Of a stretch of DNA of 64,000 nt, positions 28,396 to 41,790 are shown piece after piece. Source of the stretch: Streptococcus oralis. Lineage in GTDB: Bacteria; Bacillota; Bacilli; Lactobacillales; Streptococcaceae. Each line of letters opens with the position of its first letter. The first letter of the stretch is position 1. The DNA is taken from positions 124,001 to 188,000 of the forward strand of contig NZ_RJPK01000002.1 of NCBI RefSeq assembly GCF_003943415.1, written 5' to 3'. The notes beneath the pieces were generated by a model. That model saw only the letters and a list, made by a program, of their open reading frames with translations. It was not told the DNA's origin and made no database searches. A program made the position numbers and the translations under genes.

Positions 28396-29637
28396 TTAAA
28401 TAGCCCAGTCTCCATTGCGGAAGATTGGCACACGACTACCGTCCTCACGGATACCATCAATATTCATTTGATTTGAACCAATCATAAAGTCCACGTGGAC
28501 ATCTGAACGGTTGAGGCCCGCAGCTTCAAGCTCTTCTTCGCTCATCTCTGCACCACCAACAACACTGGTCGCATATGCTGCACCGATAGCCAAGTGGTTT
28601 GACGCATTTTCATCGAAAAGGGTGTTGAAGAAGGTAATGCCTGACTGAGAAATTGGGCTTGGATCTGGTACCAAGGCACATTCACCCAAGGCACGCGCAC
28701 CCGCGTTTTCAAAGACGAGGTCTTTCATGACCTGATCACCCTTCTCAGCTGAAATATCAATGATTTGACCATCCTTGAAGGTCACTTTAATCCCTTCGAT
28801 GATATTTCCGTTATAGCTAAGTGGTTTTGTAGAGGTTACATAACCATCTGCACGGCGGAAGTCAGGCGCGGTGAAGACTTCCTCTGTTGGCATATTTGGT
28901 AAGAATCCTTCGCCTTGAGCATTAATTGCTCCTGCTGATTCCCAAACATGGTTCTTTGGCAAGCCAAGTGTCAAATCTGTCCCTGGCGCTGTGTAGTGAA
29001 GGGCTGAAAATTGCTCTTTATTGAGCATATCTGCCTTGCTCTTGAGGTTGGCTGCATGTTCTTCCCAAGCCTTAACAGGATCTTCTTCGTAGACACGGCA
29101 AGTTTTGAAAATTTGGTCCCAAAGCAAATCTACCGCTTCCTCATCGCTCGCAGCATTTGGAAAGACTTTCTTAGCCCACTCAAGCCCAGCAGCGGCTGCT
29201 ACAGTCCAGCTAACCTTGTTGGATTGAGTTGCGATACGCATTGGCTTCATAGCAAGTCCCATCGCTTTGGCAGAAGCTGAAAGCTTGTCAGCGTCCACAC
29301 CGTTCAAGGCACCTGGATCAGAGGAGCGAACTCCAAGACGGCTAGCCTTGTTCTCCAAAAGATAGTTCATCTCAGCAATCTTGTATTCTGGCACATTGTC
29401 CAAACGCTCCATCGGCGCGTGAAGGAATTTCTCACGGTTGATGACATCATCTGTCCACTGAACAATAACCTCATATGCACCCAAGGCATAAGCTTCCTTC
29501 ACGATCAAATGCGCCAACTCACGCTGCTCCACATCGATAGAGAGAGCCAAGGTATGACCAGGTTGCACGTTAATTCCGTTCGCAACCAACAATTTAGCAT
29601 ATTTTTCTAGATTTTCTTTAAAATTTGGTAAAACCAT
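28396..29637 (-). CDS. pepS: Aminopeptidase PepS (M29 family)
   Basis: The protein has 413 residues. It begins MVLPNFKENLEKYAKLLVANG and has the M29 metal ligands spread through the C-terminal half (MPTEEVFTAPD, ARALGECALVPD, LFDENASNHLAIGAAY, VHVDFMIGS). PepS prefers Arg and aromatic N-terminal residues and works in the cytosol. In this genome it lies downstream of polC and a 50-residue gene in the same direction. Operon membership is possible, since the gaps are 21 bases each. Confidence 0.94.
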   Translation of the reverse strand: MVLPNFKENLEKYAKLLVANGINVQPGHTLALSIDVEQRELAHLIVKEAYALGAYEVIVQWTDDVINREKFLHAPMERLDNVPEYKIAEMNYLLENKASRLGVRSSDPGALNGVDADKLSASAKAMGLAMKPMRIATQSNKVSWTVAAAAGLEWAKKVFPNAASDEEAVDLLWDQIFKTCRVYEEDPVKAWEEHAANLKSKADMLNKEQFSALHYTAPGTDLTLGLPKNHVWESAGAINAQGEGFLPNMPTEEVFTAPDFRRADGYVTSTKPLSYNGNIIEGIKVTFKDGQIIDISAEKGDQVMKDLVFENAGARALGECALVPDPSPISQSGITFFNTLFDENASNHLAIGAAYATSVVGGAEMSEEELEAAGLNRSDVHVDFMIGSNQMNIDGIREDGSRVPIFRNGDWAI

Positions 29638-29658
29638 TTTGTTTTCTCTTTTCTATTG

Positions 29659-29811
29659 TTATTTCTCTTTAAACAAGGACAGCAGGCTAACTGCTGCCAC
29701 CGTGCCGCAAATCAAAGCGGTCATTTTCAAAATCGTATCAGGGTCAAAATCCAGCTGGTAATCAAACATCTTTTGCGCTGGCTTATCCTGAGCGGAAATG
29801 GTAAGTTTCAT
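29659..29811 (-). CDS. Small single-helix membrane protein between polC and pepS
   Basis: This is a 50-residue open frame: MKLTISAQDKPAQKMFDYQL, then acidic LDFDPDTILKM, a hydrophobic helix TALICGTVAAVSLLSLF and a KEK tail. The ATG at 29809-29811 has AGAGG five bases upstream. It fills the gap between polC and pepS exactly, and codon use is ordinary. I do not know a function. The C-terminal helix suggests a tail-anchored membrane peptide. Confidence 0.7.
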   Translation of the reverse strand: MKLTISAQDKPAQKMFDYQLDFDPDTILKMTALICGTVAAVSLLSLFKEK

Positions 29812-29830
29812 AAAAACCTCTTTCTATATT

Positions 29831-32800
29831 TTAGAACAACTCATCAAACAAGCTCAACTGGTTATCCTCTGGCATATTGCCGAGAATACCCATTTCATCC
29901 ATCTTTTCAACCAAGGTCGAGGAAAGTCCACCACGTTTGCGGAGTTCCGTTTTAGAGAGAAATTCGCCCTCTTGGCGCGCACGCACCAGTTGCTTGGCAA
30001 CATTCTCTCCCAGACCATCCATAGCTACAAATGGCGGAATGAGGGTATCCCCATCAATGAGGAACTCTGTCGCCTGACTACGGTAGAGATCGAGTTTGCC
30101 GAATTTGAAGCCACGTTCCCACATTTCATTGACAATCTCAAGAGTGGTATAGAGGTCAATCTCCACATTAGAGGCTTCATTATTCTTCCGTTTTTCAGCG
30201 ATCTCTTCCATTCTACGCTTGATAGCATCCAAGCCCGCACCCATGGTCTTGATATCAAAGGCCTTGGCACGGATAGAGAAATAAGCACAGTAATAATAAA
30301 TCGGATGGTGAACCTTGAAGTAGGCCACGCGCAAGGCCATCATAACGTAGGCTGCCGCATGGGCTTTGGGGAACATATATTTGATTTTCCCACAGGATTC
30401 GATATACCATTCTGGCACCTTATTGGCCTTCATGGCTTCGATATAGCCATTTCTCTCCTCTTCGGAAATCTTCAACCACAATCCCTTACGTACCCGTTCC
30501 ATGATGGTAAAGGCCATCTTAGGCTCGAGACCCGCATGCATGAGGTAAACCATGATGTCGTCCCGACAACCGATAACGGTTGATAGGTCCGCAATTCCTT
30601 GCTTGATCAAATCCTGGGCATTTCCCAACCACACATCGGTACCGTGGGATAATCCAGACAACTGAAGCAATTCCGCAAAGGTCGTCGGATGCGTTTCGTC
30701 TACCATCCCACGTACAAAGTTTGTTCCAAACTCTGGGATTCCCAGCATGCCCGTCGGCGTTCCGATTTGCTCCGGCGTCACCCCAAGTACATCCGTCCCA
30801 GAAAAGAGGGCCATCACGCCTTCATCATCCATAGGGATTTCATTAGGATCAATCCCAGACAAGTCCTGCAATTTTCGAATCATGGTCGGATCATCATGTC
30901 CCAGCACATCGAGTTTGAGGACGTTCTCATCGATATCGTGGAAGTTAAAGTGGGTGGTCTGCCATTCAGCCGTCACGTCATCCGCTGGATACTGGACAGG
31001 CGTAAAATCGTAGACATCCATGTAGTTAGGAATAACAACAATTCCCCCCGGGTGTTGTCCTGTTGTCCGCTTGACACCAGCTGCACCTTGAGCAAGGCGT
31101 TCCACCTCTGCATCACGATAAAACTTCCCATAGTCCCGCTCGTAGCCCTTGACAAAGCCATAGGCAGTCTTGGCAGCTACCGTACCAACCGTTCCTGCAC
31201 GGAAAGCATATTCCTCACCAAAGATATCACGTACATCCAAGTGGGCGCTAGGCTGGTCTTCTCCCGAGAAGTTCAAGTCAATATCGGGAACCTTGTCCCC
31301 ATCAAAACCAAGGAAGGTCTCGAACGGAATATCCTGCCCATTTTTTCTGAGTTTATGGCCACAGTTTGGACAGTCCTTATTGGGCATATCAAAACCTGAA
31401 CCATAAGAACCATCGGTGATAAACTCACTGTACTGACACTGACCACAGACATAGTGAGGAGAGAGAGGATTAACCTCCGTAATCCCAATCATAGTCGCAA
31501 CAAAACTGGACCCAACAGACCCACGAGAACCAACCAAGTAGCCCCGTTCATTGGAACGTTGCACTAACATCTGGGAAGCCAGATAAATCACGGCAAATCC
31601 ATTCCCCAGAATAGAGGTTAATTCTTTTTCAATCCTCAAATCAACAATATCTGGCAGCGGATTGCCATAAATCTCAAAAGCTTTCTTATAGGTCAGCTCG
31701 GCGACCGTTTCTTCCGCCTTGTCAATGAAAGGTGTGTACAAGTCACCCTTAACAACCTCAACAGGCTCAAAAATTTCTGCCAAGGCATTGGTATTTTCAA
31801 TAACCAATTTGCGTGCTAAATCCTCTCCCAGGAAGGAAAATTCATCCAACATCTCATTAGTCGTTCTAAAATGAGCTTTCGGAAGAGGAGCTGGTTGGGC
31901 ATGTTCACCGTGACCGATGGTTCGGTTAATCATAGCCCCCTGGCCCAAACTACGGACGATAATTTCACGGTAAATTTCTTCTTCCGGTTCGATATAGTGA
32001 ACATTTCCCGTAGCCAGTACAGGCTTGCCAAGACGGTCCCCGACCTCTATCAAACTCTTGATAATGGTCTGGAGCTCCTCCATATCCTTGACTTGCTCTT
32101 TGGCAATCAGTGGCGCATAGATGGCTGGTGGCATGACCTCGATAAAGTCATAATACTTGGCCACCTCAACCGCCGCATCCACACCTTGGGAAACAACTGC
32201 GTCAAAAACTTCACCCTCCGAACAAGCTGATCCCAAAATCAAGCCCTCCCGATGGGCATCTAGAACCGTTCTCGGAATCCGTGGCACCCCTTCAAAATAC
32301 TTAGTATTAGACAAAGAAACCAGTTTAAAGATATTTTTCAGCCCCACCTGATTCTTGACATAAATGGTCGCATGCTTGATCCGAGCTTTTTTATAAGAGT
32401 CTGGACTAATCAGATCAATATTTAGTCTAGCCAGATCAGTCACACCATGTTTTTCTGCCACCTCTTTGATAAAGATGAAAAGCAGACGGCCAGTAGCTTC
32501 CGCATCGTAATTGGCCATGTGGTGGTGTTCCAGTGCCACACCAAAACGCTTAGTCAAAGGCCCCAAACCATGACGTTTATACTCAGGATAGAGGTTTCTA
32601 GCAAACTCCAGCGTATCAATAACTGGCTGGCTAATCTTAGGCAGACCATGACGCTCATAGTTGGCATTCATAAAGCCAACGTCAAAGGTGGCATTGTGGG
32701 CAACTAAGACCGTATCCTTACAGAATTCTTGGAATTCTTGCAAAACTTGTTCCAGTGGTTTGGCATTTTTGACATGATCATCTGTAATACCAGTCAACTC

Positions 32801-34222
32801 AGTAGTAAAGGCTGACAAATGATGTCCTGGATTGATAAATTCATCAAATTCGGCAATGACATTTCCCTTGTACATCTTAGAGGCCGCAACCTGAATCAAG
32901 TCATTATAAATAGCTGAAAGTCCCGTCGTTTCCACGTCAAAGACCACATAGGTCGCTTCCGACAAGTCCATCTCTACTTCGTTATAAACGATAGGAACGC
33001 GGTCTTCAACGATATTGGCTTCCATTCCATAGATTAGCTGAATTCCAGCTTTCTTAGCTGCCTTATAGCCATGTGGGAAGGACTGGACATTCCCATGGTC
33101 CGTGATGGCAACCGCCTTGTGTCCCCACTTAGCAGCTGTCGCAACGATTTCTTCAACCTCTGGTAAAGCATCCATGGTTGACATATTGGTATGAGCATGA
33201 AACTCAACCCGACGCTCACCTTCTGGCATCAAATCCTTGCGTTCATAGTGAACAACCTCCTGCACATCCTGCACGTTCATGGTCAAATCGCGTGTAAAGT
33301 TATTCATCTCCACATTCCCACGAACACGAAGCCAAGAATTTTTCTTGATGAGGTCAAACTTCTGAGCTTCTTCTTCATTCTTAACCCATTTTTGCATTGA
33401 AAAACTTGAACTATAGTCCGTCATCTTAAAGTTAATCAAGACACGACCTGTTCTGGTCACTTTATGCTCGACATCAAAGACCACCCCTTCAAAGACCAAA
33501 CGATTTTCCTCAGTCGTCACATCAATCATCTGGGTAACTTCTGCCTTATCTAGCTTTGGCTTGGCCGCAGCTTTTTTAGCCTGAAAGTCAAAGGTCGATT
33601 TCTCTTCTACTGGAGGAGGGGCCATTTGTTCCAGTTGCTCTATAGCTCGGAGCGCTTCCTCATTGGCAGCTTGAACAATCTGTTCATTCTCCGTATGGAA
33701 GGCTTCCTCCTGCTCTTTTGTAAGAGCATCATTCTTTTCTATTTGGCATACAAAAGCTGGAAAACCAAACTTTTCGAGTTGCTTTGCCAAATTAGGAAGA
33801 TGATTCTTCTTAAAGTGCTCCTTATCAATCGCCTCTGAACCTTCAATAAAGAGTTGATTTCCCTCCGCACGAACTTGCAGATTCTGATAAAGAGACTTAA
33901 ATCCTTGGCTAGCACACGGACCTTCAGAAAAAGCCTCCTTATAGTAGGCCTGCAAGAGTTCATTAGAAAATTCTTGAGAAAGAGCCTTGATTTCAAAAAC
34001 AGCTTGATTGCCTGTCTTAGAAAATTCCTCACTCAACCCCTTCTTTAACTCTAGAAAAATTTCAATCGGTAAAATTTTAGAAAATACAAAATGAAATTCC
34101 CATACCTTACTAATTTTATGAACCACGACACGCTCAATGCTTGCATCAACGAGAGCAGGATCCTGTTTCAGTTGATCAGAGATTCCTAGTTGGTTCATTA
34201 AAATTTCAAACTTGCTTGACAT
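29831..34222 (-). CDS. polC: DNA polymerase III PolC-type alpha subunit
   Basis: The protein has 1463 residues, full length for a Gram-positive PolC. In order it has an N-terminal domain, an OB-fold, a split PHP domain ([20 protein letters not shown]) interrupted by a DEDDh proofreading exonuclease ([13 protein letters not shown], about residue 425), then the polymerase core with the catalytic acidic motif [13 protein letters not shown] and a Zn-binding cluster (CGQCQY, CPNCGHK). It is the leading-strand replicative polymerase. No frameshift is seen over the 4.4 kb. Confidence 0.98.
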   Translation of the reverse strand: MSSKFEILMNQLGISDQLKQDPALVDASIERVVVHKISKVWEFHFVFSKILPIEIFLELKKGLSEEFSKTGNQAVFEIKALSQEFSNELLQAYYKEAFSEGPCASQGFKSLYQNLQVRAEGNQLFIEGSEAIDKEHFKKNHLPNLAKQLEKFGFPAFVCQIEKNDALTKEQEEAFHTENEQIVQAANEEALRAIEQLEQMAPPPVEEKSTFDFQAKKAAAKPKLDKAEVTQMIDVTTEENRLVFEGVVFDVEHKVTRTGRVLINFKMTDYSSSFSMQKWVKNEEEAQKFDLIKKNSWLRVRGNVEMNNFTRDLTMNVQDVQEVVHYERKDLMPEGERRVEFHAHTNMSTMDALPEVEEIVATAAKWGHKAVAITDHGNVQSFPHGYKAAKKAGIQLIYGMEANIVEDRVPIVYNEVEMDLSEATYVVFDVETTGLSAIYNDLIQVAASKMYKGNVIAEFDEFINPGHHLSAFTTELTGITDDHVKNAKPLEQVLQEFQEFCKDTVLVAHNATFDVGFMNANYERHGLPKISQPVIDTLEFARNLYPEYKRHGLGPLTKRFGVALEHHHMANYDAEATGRLLFIFIKEVAEKHGVTDLARLNIDLISPDSYKKARIKHATIYVKNQVGLKNIFKLVSLSNTKYFEGVPRIPRTVLDAHREGLILGSACSEGEVFDAVVSQGVDAAVEVAKYYDFIEVMPPAIYAPLIAKEQVKDMEELQTIIKSLIEVGDRLGKPVLATGNVHYIEPEEEIYREIIVRSLGQGAMINRTIGHGEHAQPAPLPKAHFRTTNEMLDEFSFLGEDLARKLVIENTNALAEIFEPVEVVKGDLYTPFIDKAEETVAELTYKKAFEIYGNPLPDIVDLRIEKELTSILGNGFAVIYLASQMLVQRSNERGYLVGSRGSVGSSFVATMIGITEVNPLSPHYVCGQCQYSEFITDGSYGSGFDMPNKDCPNCGHKLRKNGQDIPFETFLGFDGDKVPDIDLNFSGEDQPSAHLDVRDIFGEEYAFRAGTVGTVAAKTAYGFVKGYERDYGKFYRDAEVERLAQGAAGVKRTTGQHPGGIVVIPNYMDVYDFTPVQYPADDVTAEWQTTHFNFHDIDENVLKLDVLGHDDPTMIRKLQDLSGIDPNEIPMDDEGVMALFSGTDVLGVTPEQIGTPTGMLGIPEFGTNFVRGMVDETHPTTFAELLQLSGLSHGTDVWLGNAQDLIKQGIADLSTVIGCRDDIMVYLMHAGLEPKMAFTIMERVRKGLWLKISEEERNGYIEAMKANKVPEWYIESCGKIKYMFPKAHAAAYVMMALRVAYFKVHHPIYYYCAYFSIRAKAFDIKTMGAGLDAIKRRMEEIAEKRKNNEASNVEIDLYTTLEIVNEMWERGFKFGKLDLYRSQATEFLIDGDTLIPPFVAMDGLGENVAKQLVRARQEGEFLSKTELRKRGGLSSTLVEKMDEMGILGNMPEDNQLSLFDELF

Positions 34223-34363
34223 TCATTTTCCTCACATTATTCTCTTACTATTTTACCATAATTAAAGAAAATATATAGCCAGTACCATTTTCCTTGCGAT
34301 TTAGATGGAAAGGTTTTATCATACTTATAGTAGATAAAACTATACTGATCCGTAGTCACATAT

Positions 34364-34407
34364 TAAAAAGTGAGATGACGTCTCACTTGGCATCTCACTC
34401 TTTTTAT
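34364..34407 (-). terminator. Terminator of the GH1 gene
   Basis: AAAAAGTGAGATG and CATCTCACTCTTTTT pair around an inner copy of GTCTCAC, followed by T residues on the minus strand. It sits three bases from the GH1 stop. The rest of the 34223-34363 gap would hold the polC promoter. Confidence 0.85.
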
Positions 34408-34409
34408 TC

Positions 34410-35789
34410 TTAAAATCCATTATTGTCGCTGAGCTCTTTGAACCAGTGGCCTGATTTCTTCAGCCGGCGTTCTTGCGTTTCCAAGTCAAGCTCAACCAAA
34501 CCATAGCGGTTTTTATAGCTGTTGAGCCATGACCAGCAGTCAATAAAGGTCCAGATTAAGTAACCTTTACAGTTAGCACTATCTTCGATGGCACGATGGA
34601 GTTCACGCAAATGCCCTTTGACAAAGTCAATTCGGTAATCATCTTGAATCATCCCATCTTGACGGAATTTTTCTTCCCCTTCAACACCCATGCCATTTTC
34701 GGTCAGCATCCACTCAATATTACCATAATTTTCTTTGATATTTTGAGCGATATCATAAATCCCCTGCTCGTAGATTTCCCAACCGCGATGAGGATTGATT
34801 TTACGGCCTGGCATGACGTAAGGCTCATAGAAATGTTCTGGCAAGAGGGGACTGTCTGGATGTTTAGCAAAACGCGGCGCCATAACGCGCAAAGGTTGGT
34901 AGTAATTGACTCCAAGGAAATCAACTGTATTCTCGCGAATGAGTTCTAACTCTTCAACAGTGTACTCTGGTAACAAATCATGCTCAGCTAAAATTTCCAC
35001 TAACTCTTCTGGATAAGCTCCCAAGACAGACGGGTCTAGGAAAGATTGTGCTTGGAAGAGATCCGCAATGCGAGCAGCCTTGACATCCGCGGGATGCTGG
35101 CTACGTGGGTAAGCTGGTGTCAAGTTAAGGACAATCCCAATCTTAGAATCAGGCAAAATCTCATGACAGGCCTTAACCGCAAGACTGCTAGCCAATTGCG
35201 TATGATAAGCAACCTTAACCGCCGCCTTAGCATCTACCTTGTGAGGATAATGGGCATCATAAAAATAACCAAATTCTACGGGGACGATGGGTTCATTGAA
35301 GGTAATCCATTGGTCCACCAAGTCACCGTAAGTTTCAAAACAAAAACGAGCATAGTCTTCATAAGCCTTGATGGTCGCCTTATTTTCCCAACCATCGCCG
35401 TCTTCTTGGAGGGCAAATGGCAGGTCGAAGTGATAGAGATTGACTAAGAGACGAATCCCCTTGGCCTTAATGGCTTCAAAGACCTGACGGTAGAAAGTCA
35501 CCCCTTGAGGATTGACTTCTCCACGACCTTGCGGGGAAATACGAGACCACTGGATAGAAGTTCGGAAGGCTGTATGACCAGTCTCTACCAAAAGCTCAAT
35601 ATCCTTTTCCCAGTTTTCATAGAAGGTCGATGTTTTGTCAGGTCCAATCCCATTGTAATAACGGTTTGGCTCCACCTGATACCAATAATCCCAGAGATTA
35701 TCTCCTTTACCATCACCTGGCACTCGTCCTTCTGTCTGTGGTCCAGAAGTGGAGGAACCCCAGACAAAATCCTTTGGAAATTTTAGCAT
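34410..35789 (-). CDS. Glycoside hydrolase family 1 (6-phospho-beta-glucosidase-like)
   Basis: The protein has 459 residues, a GH1 TIM barrel. It begins FPKDFVWGSSTSGPQTEG, carries the acid/base Glu in ITFNEPIVPVE (about residue 165) and the nucleophile Glu in MLTENGMGVEG (about residue 365). The family hydrolyses beta-glucosides, often the 6-phosphate forms imported by a PTS. No PTS gene is next to it, so the substrate is open. The same gene lies beside proS in pneumococcus as I remember it. Confidence 0.9.
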   Translation of the reverse strand: MLKFPKDFVWGSSTSGPQTEGRVPGDGKGDNLWDYWYQVEPNRYYNGIGPDKTSTFYENWEKDIELLVETGHTAFRTSIQWSRISPQGRGEVNPQGVTFYRQVFEAIKAKGIRLLVNLYHFDLPFALQEDGDGWENKATIKAYEDYARFCFETYGDLVDQWITFNEPIVPVEFGYFYDAHYPHKVDAKAAVKVAYHTQLASSLAVKACHEILPDSKIGIVLNLTPAYPRSQHPADVKAARIADLFQAQSFLDPSVLGAYPEELVEILAEHDLLPEYTVEELELIRENTVDFLGVNYYQPLRVMAPRFAKHPDSPLLPEHFYEPYVMPGRKINPHRGWEIYEQGIYDIAQNIKENYGNIEWMLTENGMGVEGEEKFRQDGMIQDDYRIDFVKGHLRELHRAIEDSANCKGYLIWTFIDCWSWLNSYKNRYGLVELDLETQERRLKKSGHWFKELSDNNGF

Positions 35790-35886
35790 AGCTTTACCTC
35801 TTCATTTACTCATTTTTCCCATTATACAGAAAAAACAAGGTAAAAACTAGTTACATTTTTGCCTTGTTTTTCTTCTGATTATAGTT

Positions 35887-37752
<1,866 letters not shown>

Positions 37753-37756
37753 TTAT

Positions 37757-39013
37757 CTAAAAGAAGAGTCGCATAATGTCATTCCAGGTCACAGCTAGCA
37801 TCAAGACAACCATGATAACTACACCAGCCATGGTGACATAGGTTTCAATTTCTTGTTTAAGGGGTTTCCGGCGGATAGCCTCTAGGATATTGAGCACAAT
37901 CTTTCCACCATCCAAAGCCGGAATCGGAATCAAGTTAAAAATCCCGATATTGATGGAAATCACGGCTAGGAAATAGAGGACGTTCTCAAGACCATTTTTA
38001 GCAGCATCGCTACTTGCCTTAAAAATAGCAACGGGACCACCGAGTTTGTTCAAATCTGGATGGAAAATCAAGTTTTTCAGAGCCGAAAGGATACGAAGTC
38101 CTGAGTCAGCAGCTGTCGTAAATCCACCAACAAACATAGATAGAAAGTCTGACTTGACCCCCGGCTGAACCCCGAGAATATAACGTCCTTGATTTTCTTC
38201 TGGAGTCACAGTGACTTGTTTTTCGCTACCATTTTCAGAAATAATCACATCTAAGGTCGGAGCAGTCTTATCCTTAGTATCTGCTTCCACAGCTTGGGTC
38301 AAGTCTTGCCAATTCTTAACTTCATGCGAGCCGATCTTGGTGATTTGAGCAGTCTCAGCTACTCCCACCTTAGCCAAAGCTCCCTCTGGCATGACATGAA
38401 AGAGATTGGTCTGCGTATCTCTAACACCACCCTGCAAAAAGATTAGGATCCAAAAAACAACAACACCTAAGATAAAGTTATTCATAGGACCTGCAAAGTT
38501 GGTGATGAGCTTGCCCCAGATAGAAGCATTTTGATATTGTACATCCAGAGGGGCAATGCGCACTTCGGTTCCATCTATCTCAACAACTGTTGCATCGTGA
38601 TCCACTGCAAAAGTCTTTTCTTCTTCCAAGACCAAACCCTTGATAAAGAGCTTGTCTTCAAAGTCAAACTGGGTTACCTGCATAGGGAGAGCTGTTTGAT
38701 CCAGTTTCTTCCCTGAGAGATTGATTCGTTTGACCTTACCATCCTCTGCAAGTGTTAAACTGACCGGGGTTCCTGTCTTGATCTCCGTCGCATCATCACC
38801 CCAACCAGCCATACGAACATACCCTCCTAAAGGAAGGATCCGAATGGTATAAGCAGTGCCGTCCTTACCGATATGGGCAAAAATCTTGGGGCCCATACCA
38901 ATAGCAAATTCACGGACTAAAATGCCTGATTTCTTGGCAAAATAAAAATGTCCAAACTCATGCACCACCACGATAATCCCAAAAACTAGGATAAAGGTTA
39001 GCAATCCAATCAT
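37757..39013 (-). CDS. eep: Site-2 intramembrane metalloprotease Eep/RseP
   Basis: The protein has 418 residues. The zinc motif HEFGH (HExxH) is in the first membrane helix at about residue 18, a PDZ domain lies in the middle, and the third metal ligand is in the LDGGK motif (IPALDGGKI). Eep homologues process lipoprotein signal peptides and pheromone precursors (SHP/ComS type) and anti-sigma factors. It is 15 bases from cdsA and 16 from proS, in one operon. Confidence 0.95.
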   Translation of the reverse strand: MIGLLTFILVFGIIVVVHEFGHFYFAKKSGILVREFAIGMGPKIFAHIGKDGTAYTIRILPLGGYVRMAGWGDDATEIKTGTPVSLTLAEDGKVKRINLSGKKLDQTALPMQVTQFDFEDKLFIKGLVLEEEKTFAVDHDATVVEIDGTEVRIAPLDVQYQNASIWGKLITNFAGPMNNFILGVVVFWILIFLQGGVRDTQTNLFHVMPEGALAKVGVAETAQITKIGSHEVKNWQDLTQAVEADTKDKTAPTLDVIISENGSEKQVTVTPEENQGRYILGVQPGVKSDFLSMFVGGFTTAADSGLRILSALKNLIFHPDLNKLGGPVAIFKASSDAAKNGLENVLYFLAVISINIGIFNLIPIPALDGGKIVLNILEAIRRKPLKQEIETYVTMAGVVIMVVLMLAVTWNDIMRLFF

Positions 39014-39028
39014 TCAATATTCCTTTCT

Positions 39029-39832
39029 TTAGAAGAGGCCAAACAAGTGCATCATTGGAAACACAATCAACATACTATCAAAGCGATCCAACACACCACC
39101 ATGCCCCGGGATAAATTTCCCAGAATCCTTGACACCGAAATGGCGTTTCATAGCACTCTCAATCAAGTCACCAAACTGACCTGCCACACTGAAGAAGATG
39201 GCAAAGAGGCTCATTCTATAAATCCCATAAGGGAGAGCAACTGTGCTATCTACTAGCATGAAGATTGCTGTTACCAGTACCGCACCTAGAATACCACCGA
39301 TAAAGCCCTCAATGCTCTTATTGGGAGAAACTCTTGGCGCCAACTTATGCTTGCCAAAATTCATCCCTGTCAGGTAAGCTGCGCTATCTGTCGCCCAGAC
39401 GATAAAGAGGGCCAGAAGCACCTTGTCAAAACCTGCCACCCGAGCATCTAGTAAGGCATTGAAGCCAAAACCAACATAAAAGCTCACAGCAATCGGGAAA
39501 ACTGCATCTTCAATCGTATAGCTTTTACTGAAAACGGTGGTCCCTAGCATAATCGTAATTAAAACGCTGTAAGCAACCACATTCCCATCAACTGGCAAAA
39601 AAGTTAGATAATTTTCTAAGGGGATTGTGAGGGCGAAGGTCGCAAAGAGGGTCAAGGCGCCCTCGATGGTCATGGTCTTTAGCCCTTTCATCTGCAAGAG
39701 TTCATGGACGCCTAGCATCGCTAACAAGCCAATCCCTATCTGCAACAAGAGTCCTCCCACAAATAAGACTGGAAGGAAAATAGCCAGGGCCAATACCGCA
39801 AACAATGTTCTCTTTTGTAAATCTTGGGTCAT
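39029..39832 (-). CDS. cdsA: Phosphatidate cytidylyltransferase
   Basis: The protein has 267 residues with about seven transmembrane helices. The CdsA signature is visible from SPNKSIEGFIGG through to HGGVLDRFDSM near the C-terminus. It makes CDP-diacylglycerol from phosphatidic acid and CTP for phospholipid synthesis. It lies eight bases after the uppS stop and is followed by eep, the standard Firmicute arrangement. Confidence 0.96.
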   Translation of the reverse strand: MTQDLQKRTLFAVLALAIFLPVLFVGGLLLQIGIGLLAMLGVHELLQMKGLKTMTIEGALTLFATFALTIPLENYLTFLPVDGNVVAYSVLITIMLGTTVFSKSYTIEDAVFPIAVSFYVGFGFNALLDARVAGFDKVLLALFIVWATDSAAYLTGMNFGKHKLAPRVSPNKSIEGFIGGILGAVLVTAIFMLVDSTVALPYGIYRMSLFAIFFSVAGQFGDLIESAMKRHFGVKDSGKFIPGHGGVLDRFDSMLIVFPMMHLFGLF

Positions 39833-39840
39833 ATCTTCTC

Positions 39841-40599
39841 CTAAACTCCTCCAAAACGGCGATTGCGACGATTATAGGCCGTAATAGCCTCCTGCAAAGA
39901 GGTCTCATCAAAATCAGGCCACAAGGTATCCGTAAAGTAAAGCTCGCTATAGGCTGCTTGCCATGGCAAGAAATTACTCAAACGCAACTCACCACTCGTA
40001 CGGATAATCAAATCAGGATCTCGCAAATCCTTTGGCAAGCGTTGTGTGAAAAGATAATCCCCTATCATATCTTCTGTAATATCACCAGGATTGATTTTGG
40101 CATCTAGAACTTCCTGAGCCAAGCTCTTAAAAGCCTGCGTAATTTCAGCACGACCACCATAGTTAAGCGCAAAATTGAGAATCAAGCCTGTATTGTTCTT
40201 AGTCAATTCCTCTGCTTTTTTCAAAGCTTCAAAAGTCGGCTTAGGTAGGCGATCTGTCTCCCCAATCATCTGAATCTTAACATTATTTGCATGCAATTCA
40301 GGGACGTAGTTATCATAAAACTCAACTGGCAAGTTCATGATAAACTTGACTTCTTGATCTGGGCGCGTCCAGTTTTCCGTTGAAAAGGCATAGACCGTGA
40401 TGACCTTAACTCCCATCTTATTAGCTGCCTTGGTCACCTTTTGGAGGGCTTCCATCCCTGCCTTATGACCAAAAACCCGTGGTTGCATCCGTTTTTTAGC
40501 CCAACGGCCATTCCCATCCATGATGATGCCAATATGAGCAGGAACCTGTGTTGGAACCTCAACTTCTACAGCTTTATCTTTCTTAAAAAATCCAAACAT
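39841..40599 (-). CDS. uppS: Undecaprenyl diphosphate synthase
   Basis: The protein has 252 residues from the ATG at 40597-40599, with AGGA eight bases upstream. The Mg-binding Asp28 lies in IGIIMDGNGRWAKKR, and the C-terminal active-site region is DLIIRTSGELRLSNFL. It condenses eight isopentenyl units onto farnesyl diphosphate to form the lipid carrier for cell-wall synthesis. It is the first gene of uppS-cdsA-eep-proS. A csRNA gene ends about 90 bases upstream in the same direction. Confidence 0.96.
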   Translation of the reverse strand: MFGFFKKDKAVEVEVPTQVPAHIGIIMDGNGRWAKKRMQPRVFGHKAGMEALQKVTKAANKMGVKVITVYAFSTENWTRPDQEVKFIMNLPVEFYDNYVPELHANNVKIQMIGETDRLPKPTFEALKKAEELTKNNTGLILNFALNYGGRAEITQAFKSLAQEVLDAKINPGDITEDMIGDYLFTQRLPKDLRDPDLIIRTSGELRLSNFLPWQAAYSELYFTDTLWPDFDETSLQEAITAYNRRNRRFGGV

Positions 40600-40692
40600 G
40601 ATCTTATTCCTATTCAAAAATCTATCGTTTCATTATACCATATTTCCCTCTATTCTTCTATTGCTAAGTTACTGCCCCTGCTTACAGATAGA

Positions 40693-40785
40693 CAAAAATA
40701 AGCCGCCTGATTGGGCGACTTTATTTTATAGGGAGATTATTATGAAAAAGTTTTAGGAGTTTAAGTTAAGTTTTTCTTAACTTAT
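40693..40785 (-). ncRNA. cia-dependent small RNA (csRNA/ccn family), copy 1
   Basis: The predicted transcript is about 93 nt on the minus strand. It opens with a hairpin AAGTTAAG-AAAAA-CTTAACTT. An unpaired stretch follows, containing TCATAATAATCTCCCTA, the exact complement of a GGGAGATTATTATGA-type ribosome binding site plus AUG. It ends with a terminator, GTCGCCC AATC AGGCGGC, and a T run. This is the csRNA architecture known from pneumococcus, where these RNAs repress competence and metabolic genes by covering start regions. Promoter and CiaR box are listed separately. Ends are estimates. Confidence 0.82.
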
Positions 40786-40791
40786 GAGCTT

Positions 40792-40824
40792 AGTATACAC
40801 CTCCTAGCTTAAATTTTTCTTAAG
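40792..40824 (-). promoter_or_regulatory. CiaR box and -10 of csRNA copy 1
   Basis: On the minus strand CTTAAG-N5-TTTAAG (40808-40824) differs from the CiaR consensus TTTAAG-N5-TTTAAG at one base. It is followed after 10 bases by the -10 TATACT. The remainder of the gap to 41016 shows only a weak GAGTGTAC/GTACCTC hairpin and no gene. Confidence 0.8.
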
Positions 40825-41016
40825 TTTTTTGAGAAATGAAAAATCTAAAATAAGATTGCCCACTTGAGTGTACGAAAAGTACCTCAAATCATCTCAAATA
40901 GCCAATCTAAGTCTAAAACCTAGCTTTTTCTGAAAGTCATTTCAAGCTGACACCTTTTCCCATAGTTTATAGTTGGAACTTTGCTTCATAAGTTACTTTC
41001 ATAATGCACTTATCTA

Positions 41017-41781
41017 TCAAATCATGTATTCTACACTATAGCTAGCATCTGATAAGATACGAGCCAGGAACTGCTTGGTTCGTTCTTCCTGCGGACGACT
41101 AAAGAAATCGTGGGGATTATTCTCCTCTACGATACGGCCTCCATCCATGAAAATGACGTGGTTGGAAACATCTCTTGCAAATCCCATCTCATGCGTGACG
41201 ACCACCATGGTCACACCTTCTCTTGCCAGTTGTTTCAAAAGATCCAAGACATCTCCAACCAACTCAGGGTCTAGTGCAGATGTTGGTTCATCGAGTAAAA
41301 TCACCTCTGGCTTGACGGCAATGGCACGCGCAATTCCTATTCGTTGTTGTTGTCCCCCAGAAAGCTGGGAAGGGTAGTAGTCCTTATAGGCAAGTAAACC
41401 AACTTTTTCCAAGGCAGATTCTGCACGTTTGAGCGCTTCTTCCTTGGGAACTTTACGAGCCACGATTAGACCTTCTAGAATATTTTCCAGAGCAGTTTTA
41501 TTTGCAAAGAGATTGTAGTGTTGGAAAACAAAGGCTGTTTTTTGGCGAATTTCTAGAATGTCTTTCTTGCTAAATTTTGCCAAGTCATAGGTTTTTCCTG
41601 CCAAGGTCAAACGGCCACTGTCAGCTTTTTCTAAGTGGTTGAGACAACGGAGAAAGGTCGTTTTCCCCGAACCTGATGGTCCTAAAATGACGACTACATC
41701 CCCTTGGTTGACCTGGAGATTGACATCCTCCAGCACCTGCCTCTCACCAAATGTTTTTGCGATATGTTCTACTTGTAACAT
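41017..41781 (-). CDS. Amino-acid-type ABC transporter ATP-binding protein
   Basis: The protein has 254 residues with a complete ABC ATPase core: Walker [10 protein letters not shown] (about residues 34-42), a Q-loop in VFQHYNLF, the signature LSGGQQQR, Walker [15 protein letters not shown] and the switch His in VVTHEM. The sequence is of the polar amino acid (GlnQ/TcyN) type. It is the last gene of a seven-gene minus-strand operon and starts 10 bases after the preceding permease stop. It powers the importer formed with the two permeases and the binding protein upstream. Confidence 0.93.
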   Translation of the reverse strand: MLQVEHIAKTFGERQVLEDVNLQVNQGDVVVILGPSGSGKTTFLRCLNHLEKADSGRLTLAGKTYDLAKFSKKDILEIRQKTAFVFQHYNLFANKTALENILEGLIVARKVPKEEALKRAESALEKVGLLAYKDYYPSQLSGGQQQRIGIARAIAVKPEVILLDEPTSALDPELVGDVLDLLKQLAREGVTMVVVTHEMGFARDVSNHVIFMDGGRIVEENNPHDFFSRPQEERTKQFLARILSDASYSVEYMI

Positions 41782-41790
41782 CCTGTCCTC

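Noticed and set aside
29798..30583. Long plus-strand open frames opposite polC, leuS and other large genes
   Set aside because: They are antisense shadows of well-identified genes, with no ribosome binding sites and no protein-like composition.
40840..40980. GAGTGTAC/GTACCTC hairpin as a BOX element or terminator
   Set aside because: The stem is short, no T run follows on either strand, and it lacks the boxA/boxC pattern.
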